A DNA stretch of 64,000 bases from Luteimonas wenzhouensis (GTDB taxonomy: Bacteria; Pseudomonadota; Gammaproteobacteria; Xanthomonadales; Xanthomonadaceae): assembly GCF_007859305.1 (NCBI RefSeq), contig NZ_VOHE01000003.1, positions 434,001 to 498,000 on the forward strand, read 5' to 3'. The notes under the pieces are model-generated. The model ran no database searches and was not told the DNA's origin. It saw only the letters and a program-made list of their open reading frames with translations. Shown here piece after piece: positions 8,381-18,726 of the stretch. Positions within the stretch are counted from its first letter, which is position 1. Every line of letters starts with the position of its first letter. The position numbers were made by a program, and so were the translations under genes.

Positions 8381-9949
8381 ATGTCGCAACAAGGCAAGTT
8401 CCGCAAGACCCTCAGCCTGACCGACCTGACCTTCATCGGCCTGGGCTCGATCTTCGGCTCCGGCTGGCTGTTCGCCGCGAGCCACGTGGCCTCGATGGCC
8501 GGGCCTGCGGGCATCGTGTCCTGGATCTTCGGCGGCATCGCCGTGTTCCTGCTCGGGCTGGTGTACTGCGAGCTGGGCGCGGCGCTGCCGCGCGCCGGCG
8601 GCGTGGTCCGCTATCCCGAGTACTCGCACGGGCCGCTGCTGGGCTCGCTGATGGGCTTCATCACCCTGATCGCGTTCTCCAGCCTGATCGCGATCGAGGC
8701 CGTGGCCAGCCGCCAGTACGCGGCGGCGTGGTTCCCGTCGCTGACCCAGGCCGACGGCACCAGCCCGACCCTGCTGGGGTGGATCGTGCAGTTCGGGCTG
8801 CTGGTGCTGTACTTCCTGCTCAACTACTTCAGCATCAAGAGCTTCGCGATCTCCAACAACATCGTCAGCATCTTCAAGTTCATGGTGCCGCTGCTGGTGA
8901 TCGTGCTGCTGCTGTCGCACTTCGACGCGGACAACATGCAGGTCCACGGCTTCGCCCCCAGCGGCATGGCCGGCATCCAGGCGGCAATCTCCACCGGCGG
9001 CATCATCTTCGCCTACCTCGGGCTGACCCCGATCGTGTCGGTGGCCAGCGAGGTCAGGGATCCGCAGCGCACGATTCCCTTCGCGCTGATCCTGTCGATC
9101 GTGCTGTCGACCGTGATCTACGTGCTGCTGCAGCTGTCGTTCCTGGGCAGCATCCCCGGCGAGCAGCTGGCCAACGGCTGGGCCGGCATCGACAAGCTGT
9201 ACAGCCTGCCGTACCGCGACATCGCGGTGGTCCTCGGGCTGGGCTGGCTGGCGTGGCTGGTGGTCGCCGACGCGGTGGTCTCGCCCAGCGGCACCGGCAA
9301 CATCTACATGAGCGCCACGCCGCGGGTGATCTACGGCTGGGCGCGCGGCCTGGGCATCAAGTCGCTGACCAGGGTGGACGCGAAGTCCGGGATCCCGCGG
9401 CCCGCGCTGTGGCTGAGCTTCGCGCTGTCGGTGTTCTGGACCCTGCCCTTCCCGTCGTGGGAGAAGCTGATCGGCGTGGTCTCGGCGGCGCTGATGCTCA
9501 GCTACGCCGCCGCGCCGGTGGCGGTGGCGGCGCTGCGACGCAGCGCGCCGGGCATGTCGCGGCCGTTCAGGGTGCGCGCGCTGGCGGTACTGGGCCCGCT
9601 GTCGTTCATCGTCGCCGCGCTGATCGTGTACTGGTCGCGCTGGGAGACGCTGTCCTGGCTGCTCGGCCTGCAGGTGGTGATGTTCGCCGGCTACGTGCTG
9701 TACCGGCTGCCCTCGCGCGAGGGCAGGGCGCAGCTGCGGCGCCAGGTGCAGTGTTCGGCGTGGCTGATCGCGTTCTACCTGATGGTCATGCTGGTGTCGT
9801 ACCTGGGCTCGTTCGGCGGCATCGGCGCGATTGCCCATCCGTGGGACACGCTGGCGGTCGCGGCGATTGCCTACGCCGTGTATGAATGGGCCGCGCGCGC
9901 CGGATTGCGCCGCGAGGAACTCGAGCTGGAGGAAGACGACGGCGCCTGA
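8381..9949 (+). CDS. APC-family amino acid permease
   Basis: A 522-residue inner-membrane transporter of the amino acid-polyamine-organocation superfamily. It has the first-helix signature [16 protein letters not shown] and about twelve hydrophobic segments spread along the chain. AGGTGA precedes the ATG. A 67-bp gap separates it from the prolidase. Its place between hydroxyproline-pathway genes and secreted proline-specific peptidases suggests import of proline, hydroxyproline or small amino acids, but APC substrate specificity cannot be read from sequence. Confidence 0.87.
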   Translation: MSQQGKFRKTLSLTDLTFIGLGSIFGSGWLFAASHVASMAGPAGIVSWIFGGIAVFLLGLVYCELGAALPRAGGVVRYPEYSHGPLLGSLMGFITLIAFSSLIAIEAVASRQYAAAWFPSLTQADGTSPTLLGWIVQFGLLVLYFLLNYFSIKSFAISNNIVSIFKFMVPLLVIVLLLSHFDADNMQVHGFAPSGMAGIQAAISTGGIIFAYLGLTPIVSVASEVRDPQRTIPFALILSIVLSTVIYVLLQLSFLGSIPGEQLANGWAGIDKLYSLPYRDIAVVLGLGWLAWLVVADAVVSPSGTGNIYMSATPRVIYGWARGLGIKSLTRVDAKSGIPRPALWLSFALSVFWTLPFPSWEKLIGVVSAALMLSYAAAPVAVAALRRSAPGMSRPFRVRALAVLGPLSFIVAALIVYWSRWETLSWLLGLQVVMFAGYVLYRLPSREGRAQLRRQVQCSAWLIAFYLMVMLVSYLGSFGGIGAIAHPWDTLAVAAIAYAVYEWAARAGLRREELELEEDDGA

Positions 9950-9989
9950 GGGCACAACCGCGGCGCGTGGCCGCAAGGGAGGAGGCGAG

Positions 9990-12305
9990 ATGGGAAAGAC
10001 CCTGGTCCTGGTGCTGCTGGCGCTGTGCACGGGCGGGCTGGCGGCGGCGCCGGTGCTGGCCGGCGATCCGCCCCCGGGCGGGCTGCGCGCACAGTGGATC
10101 GGGCTGACCCGCGACGTCGCCTGGCCGGCCACGTGGCAGGACGCCGGCCGCTTCCACTACCGCAAGACGGTCGAGGGCGGGTTCGCCTTCTTCGGCTATG
10201 AGCTCGATGGCGGACGCAAGGCGCCGGCCTTCGATCATGTCGCGATCGCGCGGGCGCTGGCCGCGGCCGGCGGCGGCGAACACGCGCCCACGCAGCTGCC
10301 GTTCGAGCAGTTCCGGTTCGAGGACGACGGCGCGGCGATCGCGTTCTCCACGGACGAGGCGCGCTGGCGCTGCACGCTGGCGCCGGCGGCCTGTGCCAGG
10401 GTGCCGCCACGGCCGGGACGGCCACGCGCCTTCGGCGTGGTGCGCGACCTGGCGGTGCCGGCCGACAACCAGCCGCGGCGCTCGCCCGACGGCCGCCACG
10501 AGGCGCTGGTGGAGGACGGGCGGGTGCTGGTGCGGCGCGTGGACGATGGCCGCACCGTGTTCCATGCCGCGGCCGCCGACGACGGCCGGTTCGACGATCC
10601 GGAGACCATCGTCTGGTCCCCGGATTCGCGCTGGCTCGCGCTCTACCGGGTGCGCCCGGGCGACCGCCGCGAGGTGGTGCGCGTCGAGGCCGCGCCGCGC
10701 GACCAGCGCCAGCCGCGGGTGCACGTGCAGCTCTACCCCAAGCCCGGCGACGCGGTGGACATCGAGTCGCCGGTGCTGGTCGACCTGGGCTCGGGCCGGC
10801 GCCACGAGATCGACGCGGCCCTGTTCGCCAACCCCTACCGGCTGTCGCCGATCCAGTGGCGGCGCGACAGCGGCAGCTTCGCCTTCGAGGTGGTGCACCG
10901 CGGACACCAGCGCGTGGACCTGTTGGCGGTGGACGTGCCCGCGCCCGGCGCCGCGGCGCAGGCGCGGATCGTGGTGGCCGAGCCCAGCGACACCTTCGTC
11001 GATACCTGGCGCGGTTTCCGCCACGACGTCGCTGGACTCGGCGAGCAGATCATCTGGCTGTCCGAGCGCGACGGCTGGCGCCACCTCTACCTGTTCGACG
11101 GCCGCAGCGGGCAGCTCCGCCACCCGATCACCCGGGGCGAGTGGGTGGTGCGCGAGGTGCTGCACGTGGACGAGGACCGCCGCGAGATCTGGTTCACCGC
11201 CAGCGGCGTGGACCCCGGGCGCGATCCTTATTTCCGGCAGCTGTTCCGGGTCGGGTTCGACGGACGCGGCCTGGTGCGCCTGACCGACGCCGACGCCGAC
11301 CACGATGTGTCGGTCGCGCCCGACGGCCGCCACTTCGTGGTGGTGTATTCGCGCGTGGACATGCCGCCGGTGATGGAGCTGCGGCGCGCCGACGGCGCGC
11401 TGGTGGCCCGGGTCGAGCGCGCCGACATCTCGCGCCTGCTGGCCGCCGGCTGGAAGGCGCCCGAGGTGTTCGTGGCCAAGGGCCGCGACGGGGCCACCGA
11501 CATCTGGGGCCTGGTGGTGCGGCCCCGCGACTACGACCCCGCGCGGCGCTACCCGGTAATCGAGAACATCTACGCCGGCCCGCACGATTCCTTCGTGCCC
11601 AAGACCTTCTGGCCGTTCGGCTACCACAGCGGCGGCGACAAGGTGGTGGGCATGCAGGAACTGGCCGACCACGGCTTCATCGTCGTGCAGATCGACGGCA
11701 TGGGCACCGCCAACCGGTCCAAGGCCTTCCACGACGTGGCCTGGAAGAACCTGGGCGATTCCGGTTTCCCGGACCGCATCGCCTGGCACCGGGCACTGGC
11801 CGCGCGCGACCGGTCCTACGACATCTCGCGCGTCGGCATCTACGGCGCGTCGGCGGGCGGGCAGAGCACGCTCGGCGCGCTGCTGTTCCACCCGGAGTTC
11901 TACCGCGTCGGCGTGGCCTGGAACGGCTGCTACGACAACCGCATGGACAAGATCAGCTGGAACGAGCAGTGGATGGGCCTGCCCGAAGGCGAGGGCGACC
12001 ACTACTCGCGCGCCTCCGGCGTGGACAACGCGCACCTGCTGCAGGGCGAGCTGCTGCTGATCGTCGGCGAGCAGGACAGCAACGTCGACCCCGCCTCGAC
12101 CATGCAGGTGGTCGACGCCCTGGTCCGCGCCGGCAAGGATTTCGACCTGCTCGTGTTCCCCGGCGGCGAGCACACCGTGGGCCGCTCGACCGGCCCGATC
12201 GACTATGCCCACCGCCGCCAGGCGGACTTCTTCATCCGCCACCTGCAGGGCGTCCAACCGCCCCGCCGCAACCGCGCCGACGCGCACCCACCGACCATCC
12301 GATGA
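9990..12305 (+). CDS. Exported S9-family prolyl oligopeptidase / DPP4-like peptidase
   Basis: A 771-residue protein with a cleavable signal peptide (hydrophobic residues 4-20, [10 protein letters not shown]). An N-terminal eight-bladed-propeller region resembles DPP4_N (for example [14 protein letters not shown]), followed by a C-terminal alpha/beta hydrolase. The triad is Ser621 in [10 protein letters not shown], Asp near 696 in VGEQDSNVD, and His728 in GGEHTVG. S9B enzymes release Xaa-Pro dipeptides from peptide N-termini, in the periplasm or outside. GGAGG precedes the ATG. The stop overlaps a possible ATG of the following peptidase gene, implying co-expression. Proline specificity is inferred from the fold and the neighbourhood. 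Confidence 0.9.
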   Translation: MGKTLVLVLLALCTGGLAAAPVLAGDPPPGGLRAQWIGLTRDVAWPATWQDAGRFHYRKTVEGGFAFFGYELDGGRKAPAFDHVAIARALAAAGGGEHAPTQLPFEQFRFEDDGAAIAFSTDEARWRCTLAPAACARVPPRPGRPRAFGVVRDLAVPADNQPRRSPDGRHEALVEDGRVLVRRVDDGRTVFHAAAADDGRFDDPETIVWSPDSRWLALYRVRPGDRREVVRVEAAPRDQRQPRVHVQLYPKPGDAVDIESPVLVDLGSGRRHEIDAALFANPYRLSPIQWRRDSGSFAFEVVHRGHQRVDLLAVDVPAPGAAAQARIVVAEPSDTFVDTWRGFRHDVAGLGEQIIWLSERDGWRHLYLFDGRSGQLRHPITRGEWVVREVLHVDEDRREIWFTASGVDPGRDPYFRQLFRVGFDGRGLVRLTDADADHDVSVAPDGRHFVVVYSRVDMPPVMELRRADGALVARVERADISRLLAAGWKAPEVFVAKGRDGATDIWGLVVRPRDYDPARRYPVIENIYAGPHDSFVPKTFWPFGYHSGGDKVVGMQELADHGFIVVQIDGMGTANRSKAFHDVAWKNLGDSGFPDRIAWHRALAARDRSYDISRVGIYGASAGGQSTLGALLFHPEFYRVGVAWNGCYDNRMDKISWNEQWMGLPEGEGDHYSRASGVDNAHLLQGELLLIVGEQDSNVDPASTMQVVDALVRAGKDFDLLVFPGGEHTVGRSTGPIDYAHRRQADFFIRHLQGVQPPRRNRADAHPPTIR

Positions 12306-12325
12306 TGACCGCAGGAGATCTCCCG

Positions 12326-14125
12326 ATGCGCCCATTCCGCCGTACCCGCACGCACCTCTCCACCCTCGCGCTCTCGCTGTCGCTCGCGCTGGGCGCGGCG
12401 GTCCTCCCGGCCGCCGCCCAGGCCGCCCCGGACGCGGGCCAGCTGCCGCCGCCGGCCAATGCTGCCGAGGCAAGGCTGCGCGAGCTCTACGAGGCGGAGT
12501 GGCTCTGGCGGCAGCAGGAGTTCGCCCGCGAGCGCATCGACGGCCGCTGGCAGGCCGCCGACCGGCTGCCCTCGGTGACCGCGGGCAGCTGGGCGCGCCG
12601 CGCCGCCTACTGGAAGCAGGTGCTTGACGCGCTCGACGCGATCCCGGTCGACCAGCTCGGCCCCGAGGAGCGGATCAACGCCGCCGTGTTCCGGGCCTCG
12701 GTCGAGGCGAACCTCAACGGCGCCACCTGGCGCACCTACGAGGCGCCGTTCAACAGCGACACGTTCTTCTGGGGCGGGCTCAACCCGCGCCAGCCCTACC
12801 AGAGCGAGGCCGACTGGCGCCGCTTCATCGGCCGCCTGCGCGACGTGGGCCGCTACTTCGACGAGCACATCGCCAATATGGAGGCCGGCCTGGCGCGCGG
12901 CTGGAGCGTGCCGCGTTCCTCGGTGGAGGGTCGCGACAAGACCATCGAGCCGTACACGCTGACCTCCGACGACAACCCGTTCCTGGCCACCTTCGCCAAC
13001 ATGCCGGTGACGATCAAGGAGCCGCTGCGCTCGCAGCTGCAGGCCGAGGGCCGCAAGGTGGTGCTCGAGCACGTGGTGCCGGCGTACTCGAAGCTGCTGT
13101 CGTTCATGCGCGAGGAGTACCTGCCGCGCACCCGCACCACCACCGCCGCGGCCGACCTCCCGAACGGGCGCGAGTTCTACAGGACCCAGATCAAGGAGTA
13201 CGTCACCCGCGACATGACCGCGAAGGAGATCCACGAGCTCGGCCTGGCCGAGGTCGAGCGCATCTCCCGCGAAATGCGCGAGGTGATGAAGCGCGCCGGC
13301 TTCGAGGGCAGCTTCGAGGAGTTCCTGCAGTTCCTGCGCACCGATCCACAGTTCTACGCGAAGACCCCGAACGAGCTGCTGTACTACACCGCCTGGATCG
13401 CGAAGAAGGTCGATGGCGAACTCAAGCATGTGATCGGCACCCTGCCGCGGTACCGCTTCACCATCCTGCCGGTGCCCGACGACATCGCGCCGATCTACAC
13501 CTCGGGGCGCGGCGGGCTCGACTCGTGCCTGTTCAACACCTACGACCTGCCACAGCGCCCGCTGTACAACCTGCCGGCGCTGGTGGTGCACGAATGCGCG
13601 CCAGGCCACAGCTTCCAGGCCGCGCTGGCGCTGGAAGCCCCGGCGCGGCCGGACTTCCGCCAGCAGACCTACTTCTCCGGCTACGGCGAAGGCTGGGGCC
13701 TGTACACCGAGTGGCTCGGTACCCTGATGGGGATCTACCAGACCCCGTACGACGACTTCGGCCGCCTGACCTTCGAGATGTGGCGCGCGGCGCGCCTGGT
13801 GATCGACACCGGCCTGCACGAGTACGGCTGGACGCGGCAGCAGGCGATCGACTATCTCTCGGCGCACACGGCGCTGGCGCCGCTGGACATCGTCAACGAG
13901 ATCGACCGCTACATCGCGTGGCCGGGCCAGGCGCTGGCCTACTACATCGGCTACAAGACCATCCGCGACCTGCGCAGCGAGGCCGAGCAGGCGCTTGGCG
14001 AGGCCTTCGATCAGCGTCCGTTCCACGACACCATCCTCAACCTCGGCTCGGTGCCGCTGCCGGTGCTGGAAGAGGAAGTGCGCGCGTTCATTTCGAGGCA
14101 GAAGGCGGCAGCGACCACCGACTGA
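12326..14125 (+). CDS. Secreted DUF885-family putative metallopeptidase
   Basis: A 599-residue exported protein. The signal peptide is [23 protein letters not shown]. The body is a helical DUF885 domain with its hallmark HExxPGH motif, here HECAPGH at residues 422-428, followed by [12 protein letters not shown], which supplies a further Glu ligand. DUF885 proteins are treated as gluzincin-like zinc peptidases; their substrates are poorly known. The ATG at 12326 is chosen for the AGGAG eight bases before it, rather than the ATG at 12302 inside the previous stop. It forms a pair with the DPP4-like gene and precedes the TonB receptor promoter. Confidence 0.85.
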   Translation: MRPFRRTRTHLSTLALSLSLALGAAVLPAAAQAAPDAGQLPPPANAAEARLRELYEAEWLWRQQEFARERIDGRWQAADRLPSVTAGSWARRAAYWKQVLDALDAIPVDQLGPEERINAAVFRASVEANLNGATWRTYEAPFNSDTFFWGGLNPRQPYQSEADWRRFIGRLRDVGRYFDEHIANMEAGLARGWSVPRSSVEGRDKTIEPYTLTSDDNPFLATFANMPVTIKEPLRSQLQAEGRKVVLEHVVPAYSKLLSFMREEYLPRTRTTTAAADLPNGREFYRTQIKEYVTRDMTAKEIHELGLAEVERISREMREVMKRAGFEGSFEEFLQFLRTDPQFYAKTPNELLYYTAWIAKKVDGELKHVIGTLPRYRFTILPVPDDIAPIYTSGRGGLDSCLFNTYDLPQRPLYNLPALVVHECAPGHSFQAALALEAPARPDFRQQTYFSGYGEGWGLYTEWLGTLMGIYQTPYDDFGRLTFEMWRAARLVIDTGLHEYGWTRQQAIDYLSAHTALAPLDIVNEIDRYIAWPGQALAYYIGYKTIRDLRSEAEQALGEAFDQRPFHDTILNLGSVPLPVLEEEVRAFISRQKAAATTD

Positions 14126-14495
14126 GGCTGACGCGGCAAGGGGCGCGGCGCCGCAGCGTGTCCGCGTCCGGAAACACGTGCCGCCGCGGTGCGCCGCGGC
14201 GGTGGTCGGTGTACTCGCAGCACCAGCGTATGGCGCCTGTGAAAGCTGTCTGCTGGATATCGCGCTGCACCATTATTGTGCGGATTTCAACACCCGATCC
14301 CGTCATTCGACCCAAGACCTGCGTGGCTGCTGGCATCGCGGTCGGAATCATGGAAGGGTCACTGCGGGATCTGCGGGGGAAGGTGCGCAGATGGACATCG
14401 ACGTCCCGCGTCTGGATCGCCCGGCCCTTTCGACGGCCGTCGATGGCGGCGCCTCCGATGGTATGTCCGGTCTTGAATTGCTCTGGAGAATCAAC
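14126..14495 (+). promoter_or_regulatory. Long promoter/leader of the first TonB receptor with an inverted-repeat operator
   Basis: No gene is seen in these 370 bases. At 14267-14281 lies GCACCA-TTA-TTGTGC, an inverted repeat with one mismatch, followed at once by GGATTTCAACACC and then CGTCATTCGACCCAAGACC. The same blocks in the same order occur before the second receptor (18502 onward). The distance from the repeat's end to the receptor start codon is also nearly equal (214 against 210 bases). An in-frame ATG at 14391 with a fair ribosome site would add 35 residues ahead of the signal peptide and is judged less likely. Confidence 0.6.
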
Positions 14496-17483
14496 ATGAA
14501 CGACGCAACCCGTATCGTGCTTCCAACCTCCGCTTGCGGCCGCGCGGGATCGCTCGCGTATCGCCTGCGCCCGCTGGCGCTCGGCATCGCGGCCGCGGTC
14601 GTGTCCATCGGAATGGGCATCCCGCAGGCCATGGCGCAGGACGTGCAGTCGACCGGAGACGAGAGCGTCGAGGCCAGGACGCTGGACAACGTGGTCGTGA
14701 CCGGGTCGCGCATCCGCCGCCAGGAGGGCGTGGAAGGGCCGACGCCGTTGACGGTGCTCGACGCCGAGCAGATCCGCGCCTCCGGCCATACCGAGATCGC
14801 CGACGTCGTCAACCAGTTGCCCAGCCTGGCCTACACGCAGACCGACCAGACCAGCAACCTGGCGGGCAACCCCGGCATCAATGCGCTGGACCTGCGCGGC
14901 ATGGGGACCCAGCGCACCCTGGTGCTGGTGGACGGACGACGGCAGGTGCCGTCCATCCCGGGCACGTCCGCGGTCGACCTCAGCGTGCTCCCCTCGAGCC
15001 TGATCGAGCGTGTCGAGATCATCACCGGCGGCGCTTCGGCGCTGTACGGCGCCGATGCGGTCAGCGGCGTGGCCAACTTCATCCTGAAGAAGGATTTCGA
15101 CGGGCTGGACGCCAGCATCCGCTACGGGAATTCAAGCCGCGGCGACATGGCCAGCTACAGCGGCGACGTCCTGTTCGGAACCAACTTCGCCGACTATCGC
15201 GGCAACTTCACCGTCTTCGGCTTCGTCGAAAAGCAGTCCGATACGGTGTCGGGACAGGACCGTCCGTGGACCGCGGGCGGCTATCCGTTCTACACGCGCG
15301 CAAACCCGGACCAGAGATACGGGATCTCCGACGGGAACCACAACATCTACAACTCCCCCGATGCGCAGGTGATCCTGGGGGGAGTGCACTACGCGGTCGG
15401 CGCCGACGGCAGCCTGCGTGCGCCGAACCTGGGGCCGGGTGGCTATGTCAACGCCAGCCCGCCAAACATGGCTGATCCTGCCGCCGCGCTCAACGCGCTG
15501 GTGACCGATGGTGGCGAGTACGGCGGACGCTACGACTCCTGGTACCTGATGGTGCCGTCCGATCGCATGGCGGCCCGCGCGTCGCTGGACTTCGAGTTCA
15601 GCCCGGCACTGAGGCTGTTTGCCAGCATCGGCTATTCGGGCACCGATTCGCAGTCGGCAGCCCGCGCGCTCAGCGCCTACGGAACCGAGATGGTGCCGGC
15701 CGACAGTCCGTTCATCACCGCGGAGATGATCGCCGCCAACGGCGGACCGATCGCCGGGGGAGTCAACTTCGCCCGCCACTTCGACCTGGAGGCAGGCACC
15801 GCGCACAGCGAGTACCGGCGCAGGCTGCTCCAGGGCGTGGTCGGGCTGCAGGGCGACTTCGAGTTCCTGTCGCGCCCCTGGAACTATTCCGGCTACTACT
15901 CCCACGGGCGCACGCGCCAGCGCGTTCGCGCTGTCGACAGCATCGCCCACGACCGCTACCTGCTGGGGCTCGATTCGACCACCGACGCCAGCGGCAGCCC
16001 GGTGTGCCGGAGCACGCTGTCCGATCCCGGCAACGGCTGCGTCCCGATCAATCCGTTCCGGCGACTGGGCGCGCAGGAGCTCGCATACCTGCAGTACACC
16101 TCGGACTGGTCCAGCACGACCATGACCCAGCAGGTCCTCTCGGCCTATGCCTCCGGCGGCGTGTTCGACATGCCCGGCGGCGAGGCCAAGGTCGTGGTCG
16201 GCGGCGAGTACCGCAAGGAGCGCAACGATATCGGCGCCATTCCCCAGTACGATCCGGGCAGTCCGCTGTACGACCCCAGCATCGGCGCGGTCCAGCTGCC
16301 GCTGGTCGGCGACTACAGCGTGAAGGAAGCCTTCGGTGAACTGTACCTGCCGCTGCTGAGCGACCTGCCCTTCGCCAGCCGACTGGCGCTGGACGTCGCC
16401 GGGCGCGTGTCCGACTACAGCACCGCCGGCCGCACCAACACCAGCAAGTTCGGGCTGGAGTGGGCGCCGATCGACGACCTCACGTTCCGGGGCACCTACG
16501 GCAAGGCCGTGCGTGCGCCGAACATCGGCGAGATGTTCACCGCCCGCAGCGTCGGCGGACTGTGGATCAACGATCCGTGCAACAGCTGGAACCTGGAGTA
16601 CCGCAGCGACCGGACCGAATACACCGCCGCCAACTGCGCGGTCCTCGCCCCGTCCGACGTCGACACCTTCTGGCTCTGGCGCGACATCATCAGCACCGGC
16701 AACCTCGACCTGGAGCCGGAGACCGCCAAGACGTTGACCGCCGGGTTCGTGCTCACTCCGCGGTTCCTGCGGAGCCTCACCGTGACGGCCGACTACTACC
16801 GCATCGACCTGCGTGGGGCGATCGACTCCTTCCCGGCGCAGACCATCATCAACAAGTGCGTGGACGCGCCGACCCTGGATAACATCTTCTGTCCGCTGGT
16901 GACGCGCGACGCCGATGGCAACCTGTTCGAGATCGTCACGCAGAAGCTGAACCTAGCCCAGTACGTCACCCGCGGCATCGACATCGGCGTGCACTACCGC
17001 CACGACCTGACCGGCAGGTGGGGCGACAAGGCCGGATCGGTCTCCTTCGACACGAACTATGGCCGCCTGCTCAACCGCGACTACACCCTGGACCCGGATG
17101 CGCCCGACGAGGTCATCCAGTTTGCCGGCACCTTCGGCTCGCCGCAGTGGAAGGGCGTGTCCCGCCTGAGCTGGTCCAACGACAGGGGCGGCGCGACGTG
17201 GACGCTGCGCCACTTCTCGAAGATGCGCAACAGCAGCCAGATCACGGAAGAGGACTACGAGAAGGTCTGGTCCGGCACCATGTTCTACAGCAACGTCTCG
17301 GGCTGGTTCCGGATCGGTCGCGGCGTGGACGTCTTCGCCGGGTTGAACAACGTCTTCGACCGCGCGCCGCCGCGCATCCCCGGCGCCGAGGCCGGCGGTG
17401 CGAACTTCGAGCTGAGCTACCAGGCGGGCGTCTACGACGTCATCGGGCGGACGTACCACGCTGGCGTGAGGATCTCGATGTGA
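14496..17483 (+). CDS. TonB-dependent outer-membrane receptor (large, 995 aa)
   Basis: A 995-residue receptor. After a long signal region (hydrophobic stretch ALGIAAAVVSIGMGIPQAMAQ) comes a TonB-box-like TLDNVVVTGSRIRR. The plug domain contains ELGVNQ-type blocks such as ADVVNQLPSL and ITGGASALYGADAVSGVANF, followed by a 22-strand-type barrel rich in alternating aromatic residues. The last residue is Met instead of the usual Phe/Trp, close to an ISM ending. Substrate is unknown; the setting between peptidases suggests peptides or glycopeptides. TGGAGA precedes the ATG. The stop overlaps the next gene by one base (TGATG), so the two are translationally coupled. Confidence 0.92.
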   Translation: MNDATRIVLPTSACGRAGSLAYRLRPLALGIAAAVVSIGMGIPQAMAQDVQSTGDESVEARTLDNVVVTGSRIRRQEGVEGPTPLTVLDAEQIRASGHTEIADVVNQLPSLAYTQTDQTSNLAGNPGINALDLRGMGTQRTLVLVDGRRQVPSIPGTSAVDLSVLPSSLIERVEIITGGASALYGADAVSGVANFILKKDFDGLDASIRYGNSSRGDMASYSGDVLFGTNFADYRGNFTVFGFVEKQSDTVSGQDRPWTAGGYPFYTRANPDQRYGISDGNHNIYNSPDAQVILGGVHYAVGADGSLRAPNLGPGGYVNASPPNMADPAAALNALVTDGGEYGGRYDSWYLMVPSDRMAARASLDFEFSPALRLFASIGYSGTDSQSAARALSAYGTEMVPADSPFITAEMIAANGGPIAGGVNFARHFDLEAGTAHSEYRRRLLQGVVGLQGDFEFLSRPWNYSGYYSHGRTRQRVRAVDSIAHDRYLLGLDSTTDASGSPVCRSTLSDPGNGCVPINPFRRLGAQELAYLQYTSDWSSTTMTQQVLSAYASGGVFDMPGGEAKVVVGGEYRKERNDIGAIPQYDPGSPLYDPSIGAVQLPLVGDYSVKEAFGELYLPLLSDLPFASRLALDVAGRVSDYSTAGRTNTSKFGLEWAPIDDLTFRGTYGKAVRAPNIGEMFTARSVGGLWINDPCNSWNLEYRSDRTEYTAANCAVLAPSDVDTFWLWRDIISTGNLDLEPETAKTLTAGFVLTPRFLRSLTVTADYYRIDLRGAIDSFPAQTIINKCVDAPTLDNIFCPLVTRDADGNLFEIVTQKLNLAQYVTRGIDIGVHYRHDLTGRWGDKAGSVSFDTNYGRLLNRDYTLDPDAPDEVIQFAGTFGSPQWKGVSRLSWSNDRGGATWTLRHFSKMRNSSQITEEDYEKVWSGTMFYSNVSGWFRIGRGVDVFAGLNNVFDRAPPRIPGAEAGGANFELSYQAGVYDVIGRTYHAGVRISM

Positions 17484-18361
17484 TGCCGTCGCCGCTGGTG
17501 GCGGCGCTGCTGCTGTCCAGCGTCGCGCTGGCCGCGACGGGGGCGCCGCCAGAGCGCGCGCGGGTGGGGCCGCCGCCGGCGTCCCTGGGGCTGGACCCGT
17601 TCTATGCCAAGCATCTCGATGCCGGTGGCATCCCGGTGGTGTCCTCGGCCCGCGTCGAGGACGCCACCCTGCAGGTCGCGCGCGAACTGATCGACGGCAT
17701 GCTGGCCGAACGCCCGGACCTGCGCCGGTCGATGGTCGCTGACGGCGTGCGCGTGGGCGTGATGGCCATCGACGAGTCCACCACCGACCTGCCCGAACAG
17801 CGCCACTGGAAGAAGCCGGCGCCCGACGATCCGCGGCTGACGCCCTGCGAACGCAAGCACTACGACCGGATCGCCGCGATGAGCGATCGCGAATACTGGG
17901 ACAGCCGGGCCCGCGGCATGGGCGGGCGCTACACGACGGGGGCGGAGGAGAACCTGCGCGGCGTTCCCGATACCCGGTATTTCGGCGAGAACATCCTCGT
18001 CCACGAGCTGGCGCATGCGGTCCTCTATGCCGTCCAGCGGGCCGATCCTGCGCTGTACCGGCGGGTGGAGGAGGCCTACGCGAACGCCATGGACGCGGGG
18101 CTGTGGCGCGGGGACTACGCGGCCGTGACCGTGCAGGAGTACTGGGCCGAGGGCACGCAGTTCTGGTTCAACTCGAACAAGCTGTCCAGGGGCGAGGACC
18201 GAGAAGTGCTGTCGGCCGACGACCTGCAGGCCTACGACCCTGCGCTGTACGCAGTGCTGGGCGAGGTGTACAGCCATCGGCAACGCCTGGATGCGGACGT
18301 CTACTACCGGCATCCGGCGCGGTCGCGGATCGCAGCGCGGGCCGCGGGAAGCGACTGCTGA
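17483..18361 (+). CDS. Secreted HExxH putative zinc metallopeptidase of unknown family
   Basis: A 292-residue exported protein with a signal peptide at residues 1-18 (LVAALLLSSVALAATG). The centre holds ILVHELAHAVLYA, an HExxH zinc motif at residues 174-178, with EYWAEGTQFWF about 45 residues later offering Glu219 or Glu223 as third ligand, a gluzincin-like layout. A conserved-looking GAEENLRG-VPDTRYFGEN block precedes the motif. I do not recognise a named family with confidence. Start codon and upstream receptor stop share one base, and a second receptor follows, so it probably acts on the material these receptors import. The peptidase role is inferred from the motif. Confidence 0.7.
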   Translation: MPSPLVAALLLSSVALAATGAPPERARVGPPPASLGLDPFYAKHLDAGGIPVVSSARVEDATLQVARELIDGMLAERPDLRRSMVADGVRVGVMAIDESTTDLPEQRHWKKPAPDDPRLTPCERKHYDRIAAMSDREYWDSRARGMGGRYTTGAEENLRGVPDTRYFGENILVHELAHAVLYAVQRADPALYRRVEEAYANAMDAGLWRGDYAAVTVQEYWAEGTQFWFNSNKLSRGEDREVLSADDLQAYDPALYAVLGEVYSHRQRLDADVYYRHPARSRIAARAAGSDC

Positions 18362-18726
18362 CATCGGGCTTGCCGGCCACCCGGCGCCACCCAGGTGACG
18401 AGCCGCCGCGGCACCCATGCCGCGGTGGCCGTTTTCGCGCGCAGAACATGCGGGTCCGGCGGCCACGCGCGGGCGAAACCCCTCCCGCGCGCTATCGCAC
18501 TGCACAACAATTGTGCGGATTTCCACATCCAATTCCGTCAATCAACACAAGACCCGGCGGGGGCTGGCGACGAGACTGGAATCACGGAAGTAACACACAG
18601 CTGCGCATCAAGCAGTGGCAATGGACTGCGGATGCGATCCGGTAGGGACGCACGCGGGTCGATCGTCTACGTGCGATTTCCTGCATCGGCAGGGGGTCGC
18701 CAAGCCACCAGAATCGGGGAAGCGCC
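18362..18726 (+). promoter_or_regulatory. Promoter/leader of the second TonB receptor with a perfect inverted repeat
   Basis: No gene is seen in these 365 bases. At 18502-18516 GCACAA-CAA-TTGTGC is a perfect 6+6 inverted repeat. It is followed by GGATTTCCACATCC, CCGTCAATCAACACAAGACC and GGAATCACGGAAG, all matching the corresponding blocks upstream of the first receptor. The distance to the receptor ATG (18727) is 210 bases. The rest is GC-rich with no clear small open frame. It probably binds the same regulator as the 14267 site. Confidence 0.6.

Noticed and set aside
9786-12473. Minus-strand open frame of 895 codons opposite the DPP4-like gene
   Set aside because: It is antisense to a peptidase with intact catalytic residues and shows no recognisable domain or ribosome site.
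14391-14495. Earlier in-frame ATG for the first TonB receptor
   Set aside because: It has a fair ribosome site but would place 35 unrelated residues before the normal start and signal region; the ATG at 14496 has its own TGGAGA site.
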